Position numbers and translations under genes: made by a program. A DNA stretch of 64,000 bases from Blautia sp. Marseille-P3201T. GTDB taxonomy: Bacteria; Bacillota; Clostridia; Lachnospirales; Lachnospiraceae. The stretch lies in the NCBI RefSeq assembly GCF_900120295.1, contig NZ_LT635468.1, positions 248,001 to 312,000 of the forward strand, read 5' to 3'. Of the stretch, positions 8,266 to 16,556 are shown one piece after another; the stretch's first letter is position 1, and the number at the start of each line of letters is the position of its first letter. Under the pieces are notes generated by a model. That model was given only the letters and a program-made list of their open reading frames with translations. It was not told the origin of the DNA and ran no database searches.

Positions 8266-10492
8266 AATTTTCCACTCCTTCTAGCTCTAATCTGCTGTTT
8301 TCTAAAAGAGTAACGCTCCTTCGTATCCCACAATAACGCAGCTCTATGGTTTGAGTTTTCCCCGAAGAAAGAGAAATTTTTGTAAGTTTTCCACATTTCC
8401 ATGCAAAATCCACCTTCAGCCTTCCTTCCAGACACAGACCTGTCACCATCCCTGTCTCCATTCCCTCAGGAATAATCCGAAGAAGCTCTACCACATCACC
8501 CCTTCGGGATGCCAATGCTTCCAATACTGCCTCTGCCATTCCGAAATTTCCGTCAATCTGAAACGGGGGATGAATATCCCACAGGTTTTCATCCACACTG
8601 TTTGCAAGAAATTGTCTCATCTGCTCATCAAATTTTTTCTTGTCCTTTAAGCGGGCATAAAAGCACATAATCCACGCTTTACTCCAGCCCGTATGACCGC
8701 CTCCATGCTCCAAACGATATTCCAGAGTTCTTTTTGCCGCCTCGAAAAGCGCAGGCGTATCCTCTGAAATTTCTCTTCCCGGGTGCAGCCCATATAAATG
8801 AGAAATATGACGGTGCCCCTTTTCTACTTCCTCGTATTCCTCCTGCCACTCCAAAATCCTGCCGGACTTCCCAATCTTGGTAGGCGGCAAATGTTCTAAT
8901 ATCTCCTGCGCCATTTTTTCTGTCTCATATTCCGGCAAACCTGTGCTATATTTTCGGCATCCTTCCAGATAATTCTCCGCAAGCTCACGAATAATCTGAT
9001 GGTCCATGGCAACTCCCATAGCCACACTGGCTTCCTGACCATCCAAAAGGCGATAAGTATTCTCCGGTGATACCGTAGGCCCGCTTATCCACATTTTATC
9101 AGATTTCCGATAAAGATAGTCATAGAAAAATAAAATACATTCTTTCATAACAGGCAGCACACGCTCTCTGATTTCCTTCTTATTTTCCTCAAACTCACTG
9201 TGATGATAAAGCTGATTTGCCATCCATGCGCCGCCCATAGGCCAGAGAAACGCCGGAAGCCACAGCCCTGTAATATCTGTATCTCCCCACAAATTTGTAT
9301 TGTGATGCGCTACAAATCCTCTGCAAGCATACACTTTTTTGGCTGTTTTTCGCCCATTTGGAAGCATTTTCTCTATCAAGTTGAAGAACGGCTCATAGCA
9401 TACGCCCAATCCTGCTTTGTCCGCCATCCAGTAATTCATCTGGAGGTTAATATTGATGGTATATCCGCTTTCCCACGGAGGAGTAAAGCTTCCATTCCAT
9501 ATTCCCTGAAGATTTGCAGGCAGCGCACAGCCATAGGAACTGCTGATAAGAAGATATCTGGCGTAGGAAAACATAAGCCAAGTTAAATAGCCCTGAACCT
9601 TTGGTTCTTCACAGCGTTTTAAAAGCTCATCCGCCGGAGTTTTTTCCAGCTCCTCTTCCCCTTCTATCTCCAGCTTCATGCTGTTGTAGAGCTTTCCATA
9701 CTCCTCAATGTGCGCCTTCTTAATTTCCTCAAATCCCGCTTTTGCTGCTTCTTGTAAAAGCCTGCCGCACGCACCTAAAGATTTTTCACCTTCATAATCT
9801 GTACGCACGCAAAAGAAAATTTCCACATAAGAGGCGTTTTCTACAAGAAGATATCCACCTTCTATACAGACTCTTCCATCTGTTTTCCCCACTCTGCACC
9901 TTATATCATAGCACACTCCGTCACCGCTGTGTCCATTTAAAGAAATTTCTCTGTCCTCTGCTTCGGCATTTTCTTCAAACGGTCTGCGGTTTAATCCCAA
10001 GGAAAAGCTCATGCCCTGTTCTTTGTCTGTTTCCATCCGCAGAGCAGTGGCCTGATACTTAACAGAAGAAAAAATCTCTCTTACTGTCTTGCAGTTGTCA
10101 AAGCAGATTTTCACCCCTGCTTCTCCTTTTTCTAAGTCAATTCCTCTAAAATACTCCTTTACTTTTCCAAAAGGCTCGAAAGTAAGAACTGCCTCTGCTG
10201 CCGGATGATAAGGATTGGTATATCTGGGATTTCCCACAAACCATCTGCTGCATAAAGTCTGTGCCTTGCTTGCCTCTCCTTTTTCTAAAAGCTCTCTCAC
10301 CTTTTCCAGTTTTTCCTTGCCTGCCTCTACGGCTCGCTCTCTTTTTCCTCCGTACCACAGACTTTCTTCATTTAAAACAATCTGTTCCTGCTGCACTCCG
10401 CCCAAAAGCACTGCTCCCTGTCTTCCATTTCCCACAGGAAGTCCCTGTTCCCAGCTTTTCGCCTCATGTGTTAAATAAAAACCTTTTCCCAT
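8258..10492 (-). CDS. GH95 alpha-L-fucosidase
   Basis: A 744-aa glycoside hydrolase of family 95, expected to remove alpha-1,2-linked fucose from mucin or milk-type glycans (some members act on L-galactose). The N-terminal beta domain begins LTHEAKSWEQGLPVGNGRQG. The alpha/alpha barrel carries the expected catalytic positions: Asn pair in TININLQMNYW (near residue 347), Glu in VSPENTYR (near 476) and Asp in FQIDGNFG (near 645), by analogy with bifidobacterial AfcA. No signal peptide is visible, so it is probably intracellular. It is the first gene of the fucosidase/lyase/two-component operon and appears intact, unlike the regulators downstream. Confidence 0.92.
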   Translation of the reverse strand: MGKGFYLTHEAKSWEQGLPVGNGRQGAVLLGGVQQEQIVLNEESLWYGGKRERAVEAGKEKLEKVRELLEKGEASKAQTLCSRWFVGNPRYTNPYHPAAEAVLTFEPFGKVKEYFRGIDLEKGEAGVKICFDNCKTVREIFSSVKYQATALRMETDKEQGMSFSLGLNRRPFEENAEAEDREISLNGHSGDGVCYDIRCRVGKTDGRVCIEGGYLLVENASYVEIFFCVRTDYEGEKSLGACGRLLQEAAKAGFEEIKKAHIEEYGKLYNSMKLEIEGEEELEKTPADELLKRCEEPKVQGYLTWLMFSYARYLLISSSYGCALPANLQGIWNGSFTPPWESGYTININLQMNYWMADKAGLGVCYEPFFNLIEKMLPNGRKTAKKVYACRGFVAHHNTNLWGDTDITGLWLPAFLWPMGGAWMANQLYHHSEFEENKKEIRERVLPVMKECILFFYDYLYRKSDKMWISGPTVSPENTYRLLDGQEASVAMGVAMDHQIIRELAENYLEGCRKYSTGLPEYETEKMAQEILEHLPPTKIGKSGRILEWQEEYEEVEKGHRHISHLYGLHPGREISEDTPALFEAAKRTLEYRLEHGGGHTGWSKAWIMCFYARLKDKKKFDEQMRQFLANSVDENLWDIHPPFQIDGNFGMAEAVLEALASRRGDVVELLRIIPEGMETGMVTGLCLEGRLKVDFAWKCGKLTKISLSSGKTQTIELRYCGIRRSVTLLENSRLELEGVENYE

Positions 10493-10566
10493 TTCTGTCT
10501 CCTATTTTCTATAAAAGCTTATACTATCCCTTATTTTATAACTATTGTAACCCTGACCTGTTTTTC

Positions 10567-10585
10567 GTGATATAGGTAGTTTTCG
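10567..10585. promoter_or_regulatory. candidate AraC-type operator upstream of GH95
   Basis: TATAGGTAGTTTT at 10571-10583 lies about 80 bp before the GH95 start and matches the site at 2842-2854 upstream of the GH29 remnant with one mismatch. Regulation by the neighbouring, now broken, regulator is inferred. Confidence 0.3.
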
Positions 10586-10614
10586 ACATTCATGGGCGAT
10601 ACTTGCCTGTGAAA

Positions 10615-10680
10615 TAAAAACTGCCGTAGAAATATATCTCAGATACAATGACCTGACTGCATTTTCTACGACAGTTTCTT
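10615..10680 (-). terminator. intrinsic terminator after the 1799-aa surface protein
   Basis: The arms AAACTGCCGTAGAAA (10618-10632) and TTTCTACGACAGTTT (10663-10677) are complementary except for one position. Read leftwards the stem is followed by TTTTTATTT. It separates the surface protein gene from the GH95 operon. Confidence 0.75.
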
Positions 10681-10686
10681 ATCTCT

Positions 10687-13600
10687 TTATTTTATATGTT
10701 TCTTTCTTCTGTACAAAGCTGTTATTGTTCCTAAGGATACAACACCGATGCACATCCAGAGCATGAGCTGTGCCTCATCTCCTGTTTTTATGCCACTGTT
10801 TGTACTACTGTTTGTGCCATTGTTCTGATTTCCGCTCTGATTATTCCCCTGTGAATTTGAAGGTGTATCTACCACTACTCCAAATCCTCCAAGACTTTTT
10901 ACAGAAACAGATACCATATCGTCTGCACTCTTACCATTCAGCTTTTCTACTTTTCCGTTTATGTAATGCAGTACAGTAAGCTGCTGTCCGTTATATTTTT
11001 CTCCTACCGGAATAGACAGCACTGCTTCCTTAGGAAGCTCTAAGTTCTTTCCATTCTGTCGGATAACAACATCATATAAACGGAATACAGATTTTGCGGA
11101 AGGAATTTCCTTTCTCATTGCTTTCACTGCTTCACTGTCTTTATCAAGAGGTGTTACCAAAAGCTCCATATCCTGCTCAAGACCTTTTCCTTTTAAAGAA
11201 ACTCCATACTTTTTATTTACCAATGTAATTTCTTTCTGCTCATCCGGATTTGGATTTGGCTCAGGATTTGGTTCCGGTTGTGGCTCAGGCTGTGAAGTCT
11301 TTTTCTGCTCTATGGTAAGAAGATACGTTTTGATGTCTTCTCCTCTTACTGTTTTTTTAGAAACAATTTCAATTTTTGTTCCGTCTTCCACAGGAATAGC
11401 CTGTCCGCTTTCATAAACCTTATCTGCTGACTTTATTACTGTTTCCGCATAGCGATTATAAGATTTCGGATTTAATGTAATTTCTTTTACCTTTTCTCCC
11501 ACTGAAAGCGTATATTCATAAGTATCTCTTGCATATTCCGGTGACAATTTACCGTCTGTAATTCCCAGTGTAGATAATTCGGCATTTTCTGTTACGTCTT
11601 TTCCCAGATTTTCCGTATATTCTACTGTAATTACGTCCTTATCTTTTAACTTGCCGTTTTCTACTGTAAAATCCGCAAAACCGGTTTTTGTAAATTCGTC
11701 ATTTAAAGTACCTACCCAGCCGCTGCCCGGTCCACGGTCAAATTCGCCAAGTCCGTCAATTTCTTCAATATATTCTCCGTTTCGAATAGAAATACTAAAG
11801 CCATTTTCCTTGCAGGCACGTTCAATTACGCTCATCATAGAGTCCGTCTGATAAATCGTTGCCTGTGTCTGAAGCATCATACCCTTTATTTCGTTTTCTT
11901 CCAGAAGGGACAACAGTTTTTCTTCCTTCTTTAAGCCGTCCATAATCGTTAAAGTAACTTTACCTACTTCTTCACCCAGCGTTTTTAATTCCTCAATGCG
12001 TTCAATAGCTTTCTGTAACTTCTCTGCATTATGTACAAGCTGCTGTTCATCTTCTGTAAGGCTTTCATACAACGCCTGAATGGAAAGCACAACTTCTGCA
12101 TCTTCCAATGTTAAATCTTTTATCGCCGGAAGGTTTTCAATAAGCTGAATAACTTCTTCTACTTCTGTTTTTTGATTTTCTTCTGTTAAATCCCAGTAAG
12201 TCTTTTCTCCTGCTTTTGCCTGTGTATAAGCTGTAAATGCCTGAAATACCTGAACACCGGACATTTCATTTAACTTTTTATTACTTTTATCGTGGCAGAA
12301 ACCATTTCCTTTTTCTGTTTCACAATAATAGTTGTCCATAAGACAGGTAATCATATTACTATAAGGAGTTCCAAAATCGGAATTTAAAGGGTCGATGCCT
12401 AAAATCGTCAAAGTAAGCAATACCTGCGCTGTACTTTCAGACGTTCCAAAGTCATAAGAGTCAGACATAGAATTCTTCAAATATTCTAATCCTGCTTCCA
12501 CTGCCTGATGAACTTTTACATTTGTATTTCTGTACGGAGCCAGCGCCTGCAAGCACATAGCTGTCATATCCACACTGACAGTCTGATTATCCACAAGTCC
12601 GAAACCGCCGTTTTCTTCATTCTGGAATTTCAAAAGTGCAGTTATGATACTCTCTCTGTTCCATTTTGCATCTGTGGGAATTTCCATTCCTTTTGCATCC
12701 GTTACCAGCAGCGCCCATGCCAGCTCATTTGCACCCATATCTAAGCTCGGATGATTATAAATCATTTCTACCAGATTTACACCGTCTACATCCGTAATGT
12801 CTTTGTTCATAATTAACAAGGACAATGCCACACGCTCCATATCTGTGGGTTTTTGCTTTTTACTCCATTTTTTCACTGTGTCTGCCACAGACTGATAATA
12901 AGCATCTAATTTTTCCTGTGAAATGGTTTCTCCTGCACGAAGACGTGCATACACAATCCAGTCGTTGTTGTTATACTGATAATTTTCTTCTGGATATTTG
13001 GATGCAAATTGCTCTTTTGCCCCCTGCAATCCTTTGTTTATCAACGCATCAATATCTACCTGCGGTGTTTCCCCGCCTGACACAGTAACGGTGAATTTTA
13101 TAGGCTCTACTTTATTTGTCTTGTCTATCGGAGTTCCTGTTACCGTTACAGTACCTTCTTTTAAAGACTGCACATAATACTTATCACTGGTAAGAAAAGA
13201 ACCTTTATCCGGTGCATTATCCCATTCCGGATTTCCTTTTTTCCAATATCCCTGCTCTTTACGGACAACCTTTACAATTCCCGCTTTATCATAAGACCAT
13301 TCCAACTGTGGATCTGTAACACTCCAGCCATCCTTGGAAAGCTCTCCCTCAAAAGTCAAGTCAAGAAGCTGTTCTGTGAAGTTTTCCATCTGGAGGTTGC
13401 TTTCATCTATCGTTATCTTTGTCAACGGATTTTTATACTTATAAGTAACCTCTGAAGTTCCGCTTACTACGCTTGTTTTCTTTGTCTCAGGATTTGTCTG
13501 TTCGATTTTTGCCGTATAAGTGACTGTACCCGCTTTATATGGCACATATCCCTTCACCATACTGTCTACATAGTCGGCAACAGACGGATTGCTGCTGGTT

Positions 13601-16086
13601 ACTGTCCAGTTACTTGCATAGCTGGCATTTTCCGGTGATACAATCACACCGCTGTAATCCGGCAAAAACGCATAATTGTCAGGATCATTGGCATTTCTGG
13701 AATGAATTTCTTTTTCTCCCGAAATGGCCGGCTTCACACTTTCAACAGGTACATAAGAAGAAGTTGCTTCTACCTCTGCTTTTATTTCAGGGTTTGCCTT
13801 TGCGGTCACTGTCATAGACGCTGTTCCCGGTTTGTTGAACTTAAATTCGCTGGATGAATTCAAGTTATAAATCAGCTTTTCATCACTTGGCGCATAAGTA
13901 AAACGAGAACTATGTACCGGTACAAATTCTTCACTTCCCTGATATTTTACCTGTACCTGAATGTTTTTCCATTCAGAGCCTGCCACTTTGATTTTACCGT
14001 TGGTCACATCCTGTCCGTCAATAAAGAGTTTGATTTCTTCCATCACCTGCGCTTTGGCAATTACTTTTATCCAAGCAACCGTTTCTGTGGAGGAGTCTTC
14101 TTTTATCTCTGTGGCAGATACAATAGCAGAACCTTCTCCGTCTACACGAAGACCTCCTTCATCTGCTCCGATTAATAAACAGCCTTCCGGCTTTACTTCT
14201 GTCATGTTCCAAGAGATTTTACTGGTAGACGGTACATCTTTTAATTGGAACGTTCCGGCTAAATTAAAAGCTCCTACTTCATCCGGTGATACATATAAGG
14301 TTTGATCTTCAATAGTTTCTTTCACACCGTCTGCAAAAGTAAATTCTACTTCGTATTTATTTTCCGGCAAATTTGGTTTGTCAGGATTATATTCCTGATT
14401 TTCTCCAAAATACGGATATCCGGCGCTGCTCTGTCCCCATGTAACGCCAAATTCGCCCTTATTGTCGTTTAGAAGCTGCACAAACTCTTTTGTCTTCATA
14501 TCTTCTTCTGTTTTTGCAGAAGAATTCACTAACGCATCTGCGGAAAAATCCACAGGATTTTTCATACTTTCACACCAATAAGAATTTATCAGTGTTCCTG
14601 CTTTGTATTCCTTAAATAAAGTACCTTTTTTTCCTTCGCTGACAGAATAGCTGTTAATCAGGTTTCCGCCGGAAAGTCTCTTTGCAAATCCACAGGCAGC
14701 ATCGCCCTTTACATCCGTATAGCAGTTGATAATCGCACCTTTTAAATCATAACCTGCCGGTCCGCTTTCTGCCCATGAAGCTAAAGTTCCTGTGAAATGA
14801 ATATTCTGAAGAACACCTTCTTCTCCTACATTCTGAAACAGCCATGTAGCATCATCAAGGGTAATGGTATGTCCGTTTCCATCCAGAATTCCGTTAAATT
14901 CAACGAAAGACATATACATTCCGTCTAACGTAATATCATTGTCCAGTACATAATAAGTACCTGTCTGTGCCGTATCTATTTTTTCCAAATCAGACTGGTT
15001 TTTGATATGCACAATCTGACTTTCATCTGTCGGAGGTGCAACCGGTTCTGTAACCTTTTTCTTCTCCAACTGTTCTTTTGCCTGATTTAAAGCTTTTAAC
15101 GCCTCGTCAATTTCTGTCTGTTTTACATCCGTTTTTTCTAAAATCTGCTCTGCTGTATTTAATGCTTCTGCAAATCCTCTCCAGCTTTCTTCTGTATATT
15201 TGTCCTGCTCCAGCTTCTTACCTTCATTTACAGCATTTTGAAGCGCTGTTTTATCCGGCTGTTCCGGATTTGGTATCTCTCCCTGCTGTGTCAAAACAGG
15301 AAGTCCGCTATTACTGCCGTCTGCCGGAGAAATCCATGTAAATCCTGTGTCGGGAATATCCTTATTTAATAATGCTGCTCCAGCCTTTAATTCCTCTAAG
15401 GTTTTTACACAATCACTTGCATTTTCCGGAATTTTTCCCATAGATACAGGACCGTAAACCCCCGGAATTTTATCCTTCGCATAATAACTGTTAGATAAAA
15501 TACTGTCATCTGTCTGGCGAATTCCAATAAGACCGCCTGCCATCATGGCCTCAATACTTCCTCCAAAGTAAGAATTCTTAATTGCACCTGACTGAAATAT
15601 TCCTACAAGACCGCCTGCATCATCTAATCCACTTAATTTTAATTTCGCTGTGGAATAACAATTTTGAATAGTTCCGCTTAAAGTAACTGCCATACTTCCA
15701 AAAGTTTTGTCACTTGCAATCACATTTTCGCTGGTTACTCCAAGGTTCTGAATAGTCCCTGTTACCTCGTTTGCCAATGGCTTATCTGCAAGAGTAATCG
15801 TGTGTCCGTTTCCATCTAAAGTTCCTGCAATACTCTCAAAATTTTGTTCCTGTTCAAACACAATGTCCTCTGTCAGAGTATACGTCGTTCCTGCTTCAAT
15901 AACTGTGGGAATTTCTGTTTCAGAAATTTCAGCTTCCTGCCCCGTCCCACTTAAAATTTCTCCTGCTTCTACAACCGGGGTTTCCATATCGCCTGTGGCA
16001 TGTACCGATACAGGCATTCCGGTAATAAGCAATGCCATTACCAGAAGCAGACTGAGAACACGGTTTGCATTTCTTCTTTTTTTCAT
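10687..16086 (-). CDS. large surface protein, probable corrinoid-binding (intrinsic-factor-like), B12-riboswitch controlled
   Basis: A 1799-aa secreted, membrane-anchored protein. Approximate order: signal peptide (1-30); two blocks of GLUG-like beta-helix repeats with LDGNGHTITL (62-272, 359-575), split by a FIVAR-type helical module (280-345); Ig-like regions (680-1000); an alpha/alpha-toroid-like region (1009-1299) with NEENGGFGLVDNQTVSVDMT; a DUF4430 domain (1375-1492) with RGPGSGWVGTLND and KDKDVITVEYTE; a cadherin-like beta-sandwich (1499-1595) with SPEYARDTYEYTLSV; a module shared with the PL8 lyase (1619-1739); KTGDE, a membrane span and a basic tail. In human intrinsic factor and transcobalamin an alpha6/alpha6 barrel plus a DUF4430-like beta domain clamp cobalamin. 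A cobalamin riboswitch lies upstream, so surface B12 capture is the best inference. It is not proven. Confidence 0.75.
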   Translation of the reverse strand: MKKRRNANRVLSLLLVMALLITGMPVSVHATGDMETPVVEAGEILSGTGQEAEISETEIPTVIEAGTTYTLTEDIVFEQEQNFESIAGTLDGNGHTITLADKPLANEVTGTIQNLGVTSENVIASDKTFGSMAVTLSGTIQNCYSTAKLKLSGLDDAGGLVGIFQSGAIKNSYFGGSIEAMMAGGLIGIRQTDDSILSNSYYAKDKIPGVYGPVSMGKIPENASDCVKTLEELKAGAALLNKDIPDTGFTWISPADGSNSGLPVLTQQGEIPNPEQPDKTALQNAVNEGKKLEQDKYTEESWRGFAEALNTAEQILEKTDVKQTEIDEALKALNQAKEQLEKKKVTEPVAPPTDESQIVHIKNQSDLEKIDTAQTGTYYVLDNDITLDGMYMSFVEFNGILDGNGHTITLDDATWLFQNVGEEGVLQNIHFTGTLASWAESGPAGYDLKGAIINCYTDVKGDAACGFAKRLSGGNLINSYSVSEGKKGTLFKEYKAGTLINSYWCESMKNPVDFSADALVNSSAKTEEDMKTKEFVQLLNDNKGEFGVTWGQSSAGYPYFGENQEYNPDKPNLPENKYEVEFTFADGVKETIEDQTLYVSPDEVGAFNLAGTFQLKDVPSTSKISWNMTEVKPEGCLLIGADEGGLRVDGEGSAIVSATEIKEDSSTETVAWIKVIAKAQVMEEIKLFIDGQDVTNGKIKVAGSEWKNIQVQVKYQGSEEFVPVHSSRFTYAPSDEKLIYNLNSSSEFKFNKPGTASMTVTAKANPEIKAEVEATSSYVPVESVKPAISGEKEIHSRNANDPDNYAFLPDYSGVIVSPENASYASNWTVTSSNPSVADYVDSMVKGYVPYKAGTVTYTAKIEQTNPETKKTSVVSGTSEVTYKYKNPLTKITIDESNLQMENFTEQLLDLTFEGELSKDGWSVTDPQLEWSYDKAGIVKVVRKEQGYWKKGNPEWDNAPDKGSFLTSDKYYVQSLKEGTVTVTGTPIDKTNKVEPIKFTVTVSGGETPQVDIDALINKGLQGAKEQFASKYPEENYQYNNNDWIVYARLRAGETISQEKLDAYYQSVADTVKKWSKKQKPTDMERVALSLLIMNKDITDVDGVNLVEMIYNHPSLDMGANELAWALLVTDAKGMEIPTDAKWNRESIITALLKFQNEENGGFGLVDNQTVSVDMTAMCLQALAPYRNTNVKVHQAVEAGLEYLKNSMSDSYDFGTSESTAQVLLTLTILGIDPLNSDFGTPYSNMITCLMDNYYCETEKGNGFCHDKSNKKLNEMSGVQVFQAFTAYTQAKAGEKTYWDLTEENQKTEVEEVIQLIENLPAIKDLTLEDAEVVLSIQALYESLTEDEQQLVHNAEKLQKAIERIEELKTLGEEVGKVTLTIMDGLKKEEKLLSLLEENEIKGMMLQTQATIYQTDSMMSVIERACKENGFSISIRNGEYIEEIDGLGEFDRGPGSGWVGTLNDEFTKTGFADFTVENGKLKDKDVITVEYTENLGKDVTENAELSTLGITDGKLSPEYARDTYEYTLSVGEKVKEITLNPKSYNRYAETVIKSADKVYESGQAIPVEDGTKIEIVSKKTVRGEDIKTYLLTIEQKKTSQPEPQPEPNPEPNPNPDEQKEITLVNKKYGVSLKGKGLEQDMELLVTPLDKDSEAVKAMRKEIPSAKSVFRLYDVVIRQNGKNLELPKEAVLSIPVGEKYNGQQLTVLHYINGKVEKLNGKSADDMVSVSVKSLGGFGVVVDTPSNSQGNNQSGNQNNGTNSSTNSGIKTGDEAQLMLWMCIGVVSLGTITALYRRKKHIK

Positions 16087-16156
16087 TTTCTTTCTCCTTT
16101 ACATTTTTCCTTACAGAGCATTTTTTATGAGACAGCCACATAAAAGAGAACTTCAG

Positions 16157-16248
16157 AATATTTATACATTTTTAGTGAATTTGTTGAGCACGCTTTGAGA
16201 TTACAAGCTCAAAGTGAGCGCAAACTGAACGTAAAATGTATAAATATT
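16157..16248 (+). repeat. 92-bp palindromic interspersed element, copy A
   Basis: It is bounded by a perfect 16-bp inverted repeat (AATATTTATACATTTT at 16157-16172, its complement at 16233-16248). Inside is a second hairpin, CGCTTTGAG with CTCAAAGTG around a short loop. The inner part aligns with copy B at 29878-29972 in reverse orientation at roughly 80% identity. It lies in the untranslated leader between the B12 riboswitch terminator and the start of the 1799-aa protein. It carries no coding capacity, so a MITE-like or RNA-structural element is inferred. Confidence 0.7.
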
Positions 16249-16282
16249 TTTGGCATTCCCTTAATGTAACAAGCTCACAAAA

Positions 16283-16316
16283 AAAGGTTCCTTTACACAC
16301 CGGTAAAGAAACCTTA
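16283..16316 (-). terminator. riboswitch expression-platform terminator
   Basis: Read leftwards, AAGGTTTCTTTAC pairs with GTAAAGGAACCTT and is followed by at least seven T residues. It lies about 80 nt downstream of the cobalamin aptamer and about 200 nt before the start codon. This fits premature termination when cobalamin is bound. Confidence 0.8.
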
Positions 16317-16394
16317 TCTATCTTCACTATGAAATTTTATCCTGCACATCTTTTTCTACACAAATAAAACTCCCTCAACCCGGAAATCTATTTC

Positions 16395-16503
16395 TCTGAT
16401 GGCAGATTTTCTGACTTAGCCGAAAAGCATTACAGTAGAGGTGACTGTATCGGATTTGCACCGATTTCCCTTTTAACCTTGGAGCAAGCTCCAACGACCA
16501 TCA
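16395..16503 (-). promoter_or_regulatory. cobalamin (adenosylcobalamin-class) riboswitch
   Basis: Read leftwards the region contains the core elements of the cobalamin riboswitch. These are TTAAAAGGGAA, the GGTGCAAATCC segment inside an ATCGGTG/CCGAT helix, CAGTCACCTCTACTGTAAT (the B12-box region) and AAGTCAGAAAATCTGCC at the 3' side. The closing helix P1 is TGATGG (about 16497-16502) with CCATCA (about 16395-16400). A TTGGAGC/GCTCCAA hairpin occupies the P2 position. Several otherwise common extension helices are short. The aptamer is followed by an intrinsic terminator and then the 1799-aa surface protein gene. Confidence 0.9.
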
Positions 16504-16527
16504 TGGATATGCAGTTTACACTCCTTT

Positions 16528-16556
16528 ATAGTACACAATTCAAAAAAGAATATCAA
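16528..16556 (-). promoter_or_regulatory. sigma-A promoter driving the riboswitch leader
   Basis: Read leftwards, -35 TTGATA (16556-16551), a 17-bp spacer and -10 TACTAT (16533-16528). The -35 overlaps the stop codon of the PL8 lyase gene, so the surface protein has a promoter of its own just upstream of the aptamer. Confidence 0.65.

Noticed and set aside
16441-16460. GTGACTG near 16441 as a further SARP site
   Set aside because: Only one heptamer, located in the cobalamin riboswitch core where this sequence is required for RNA structure.
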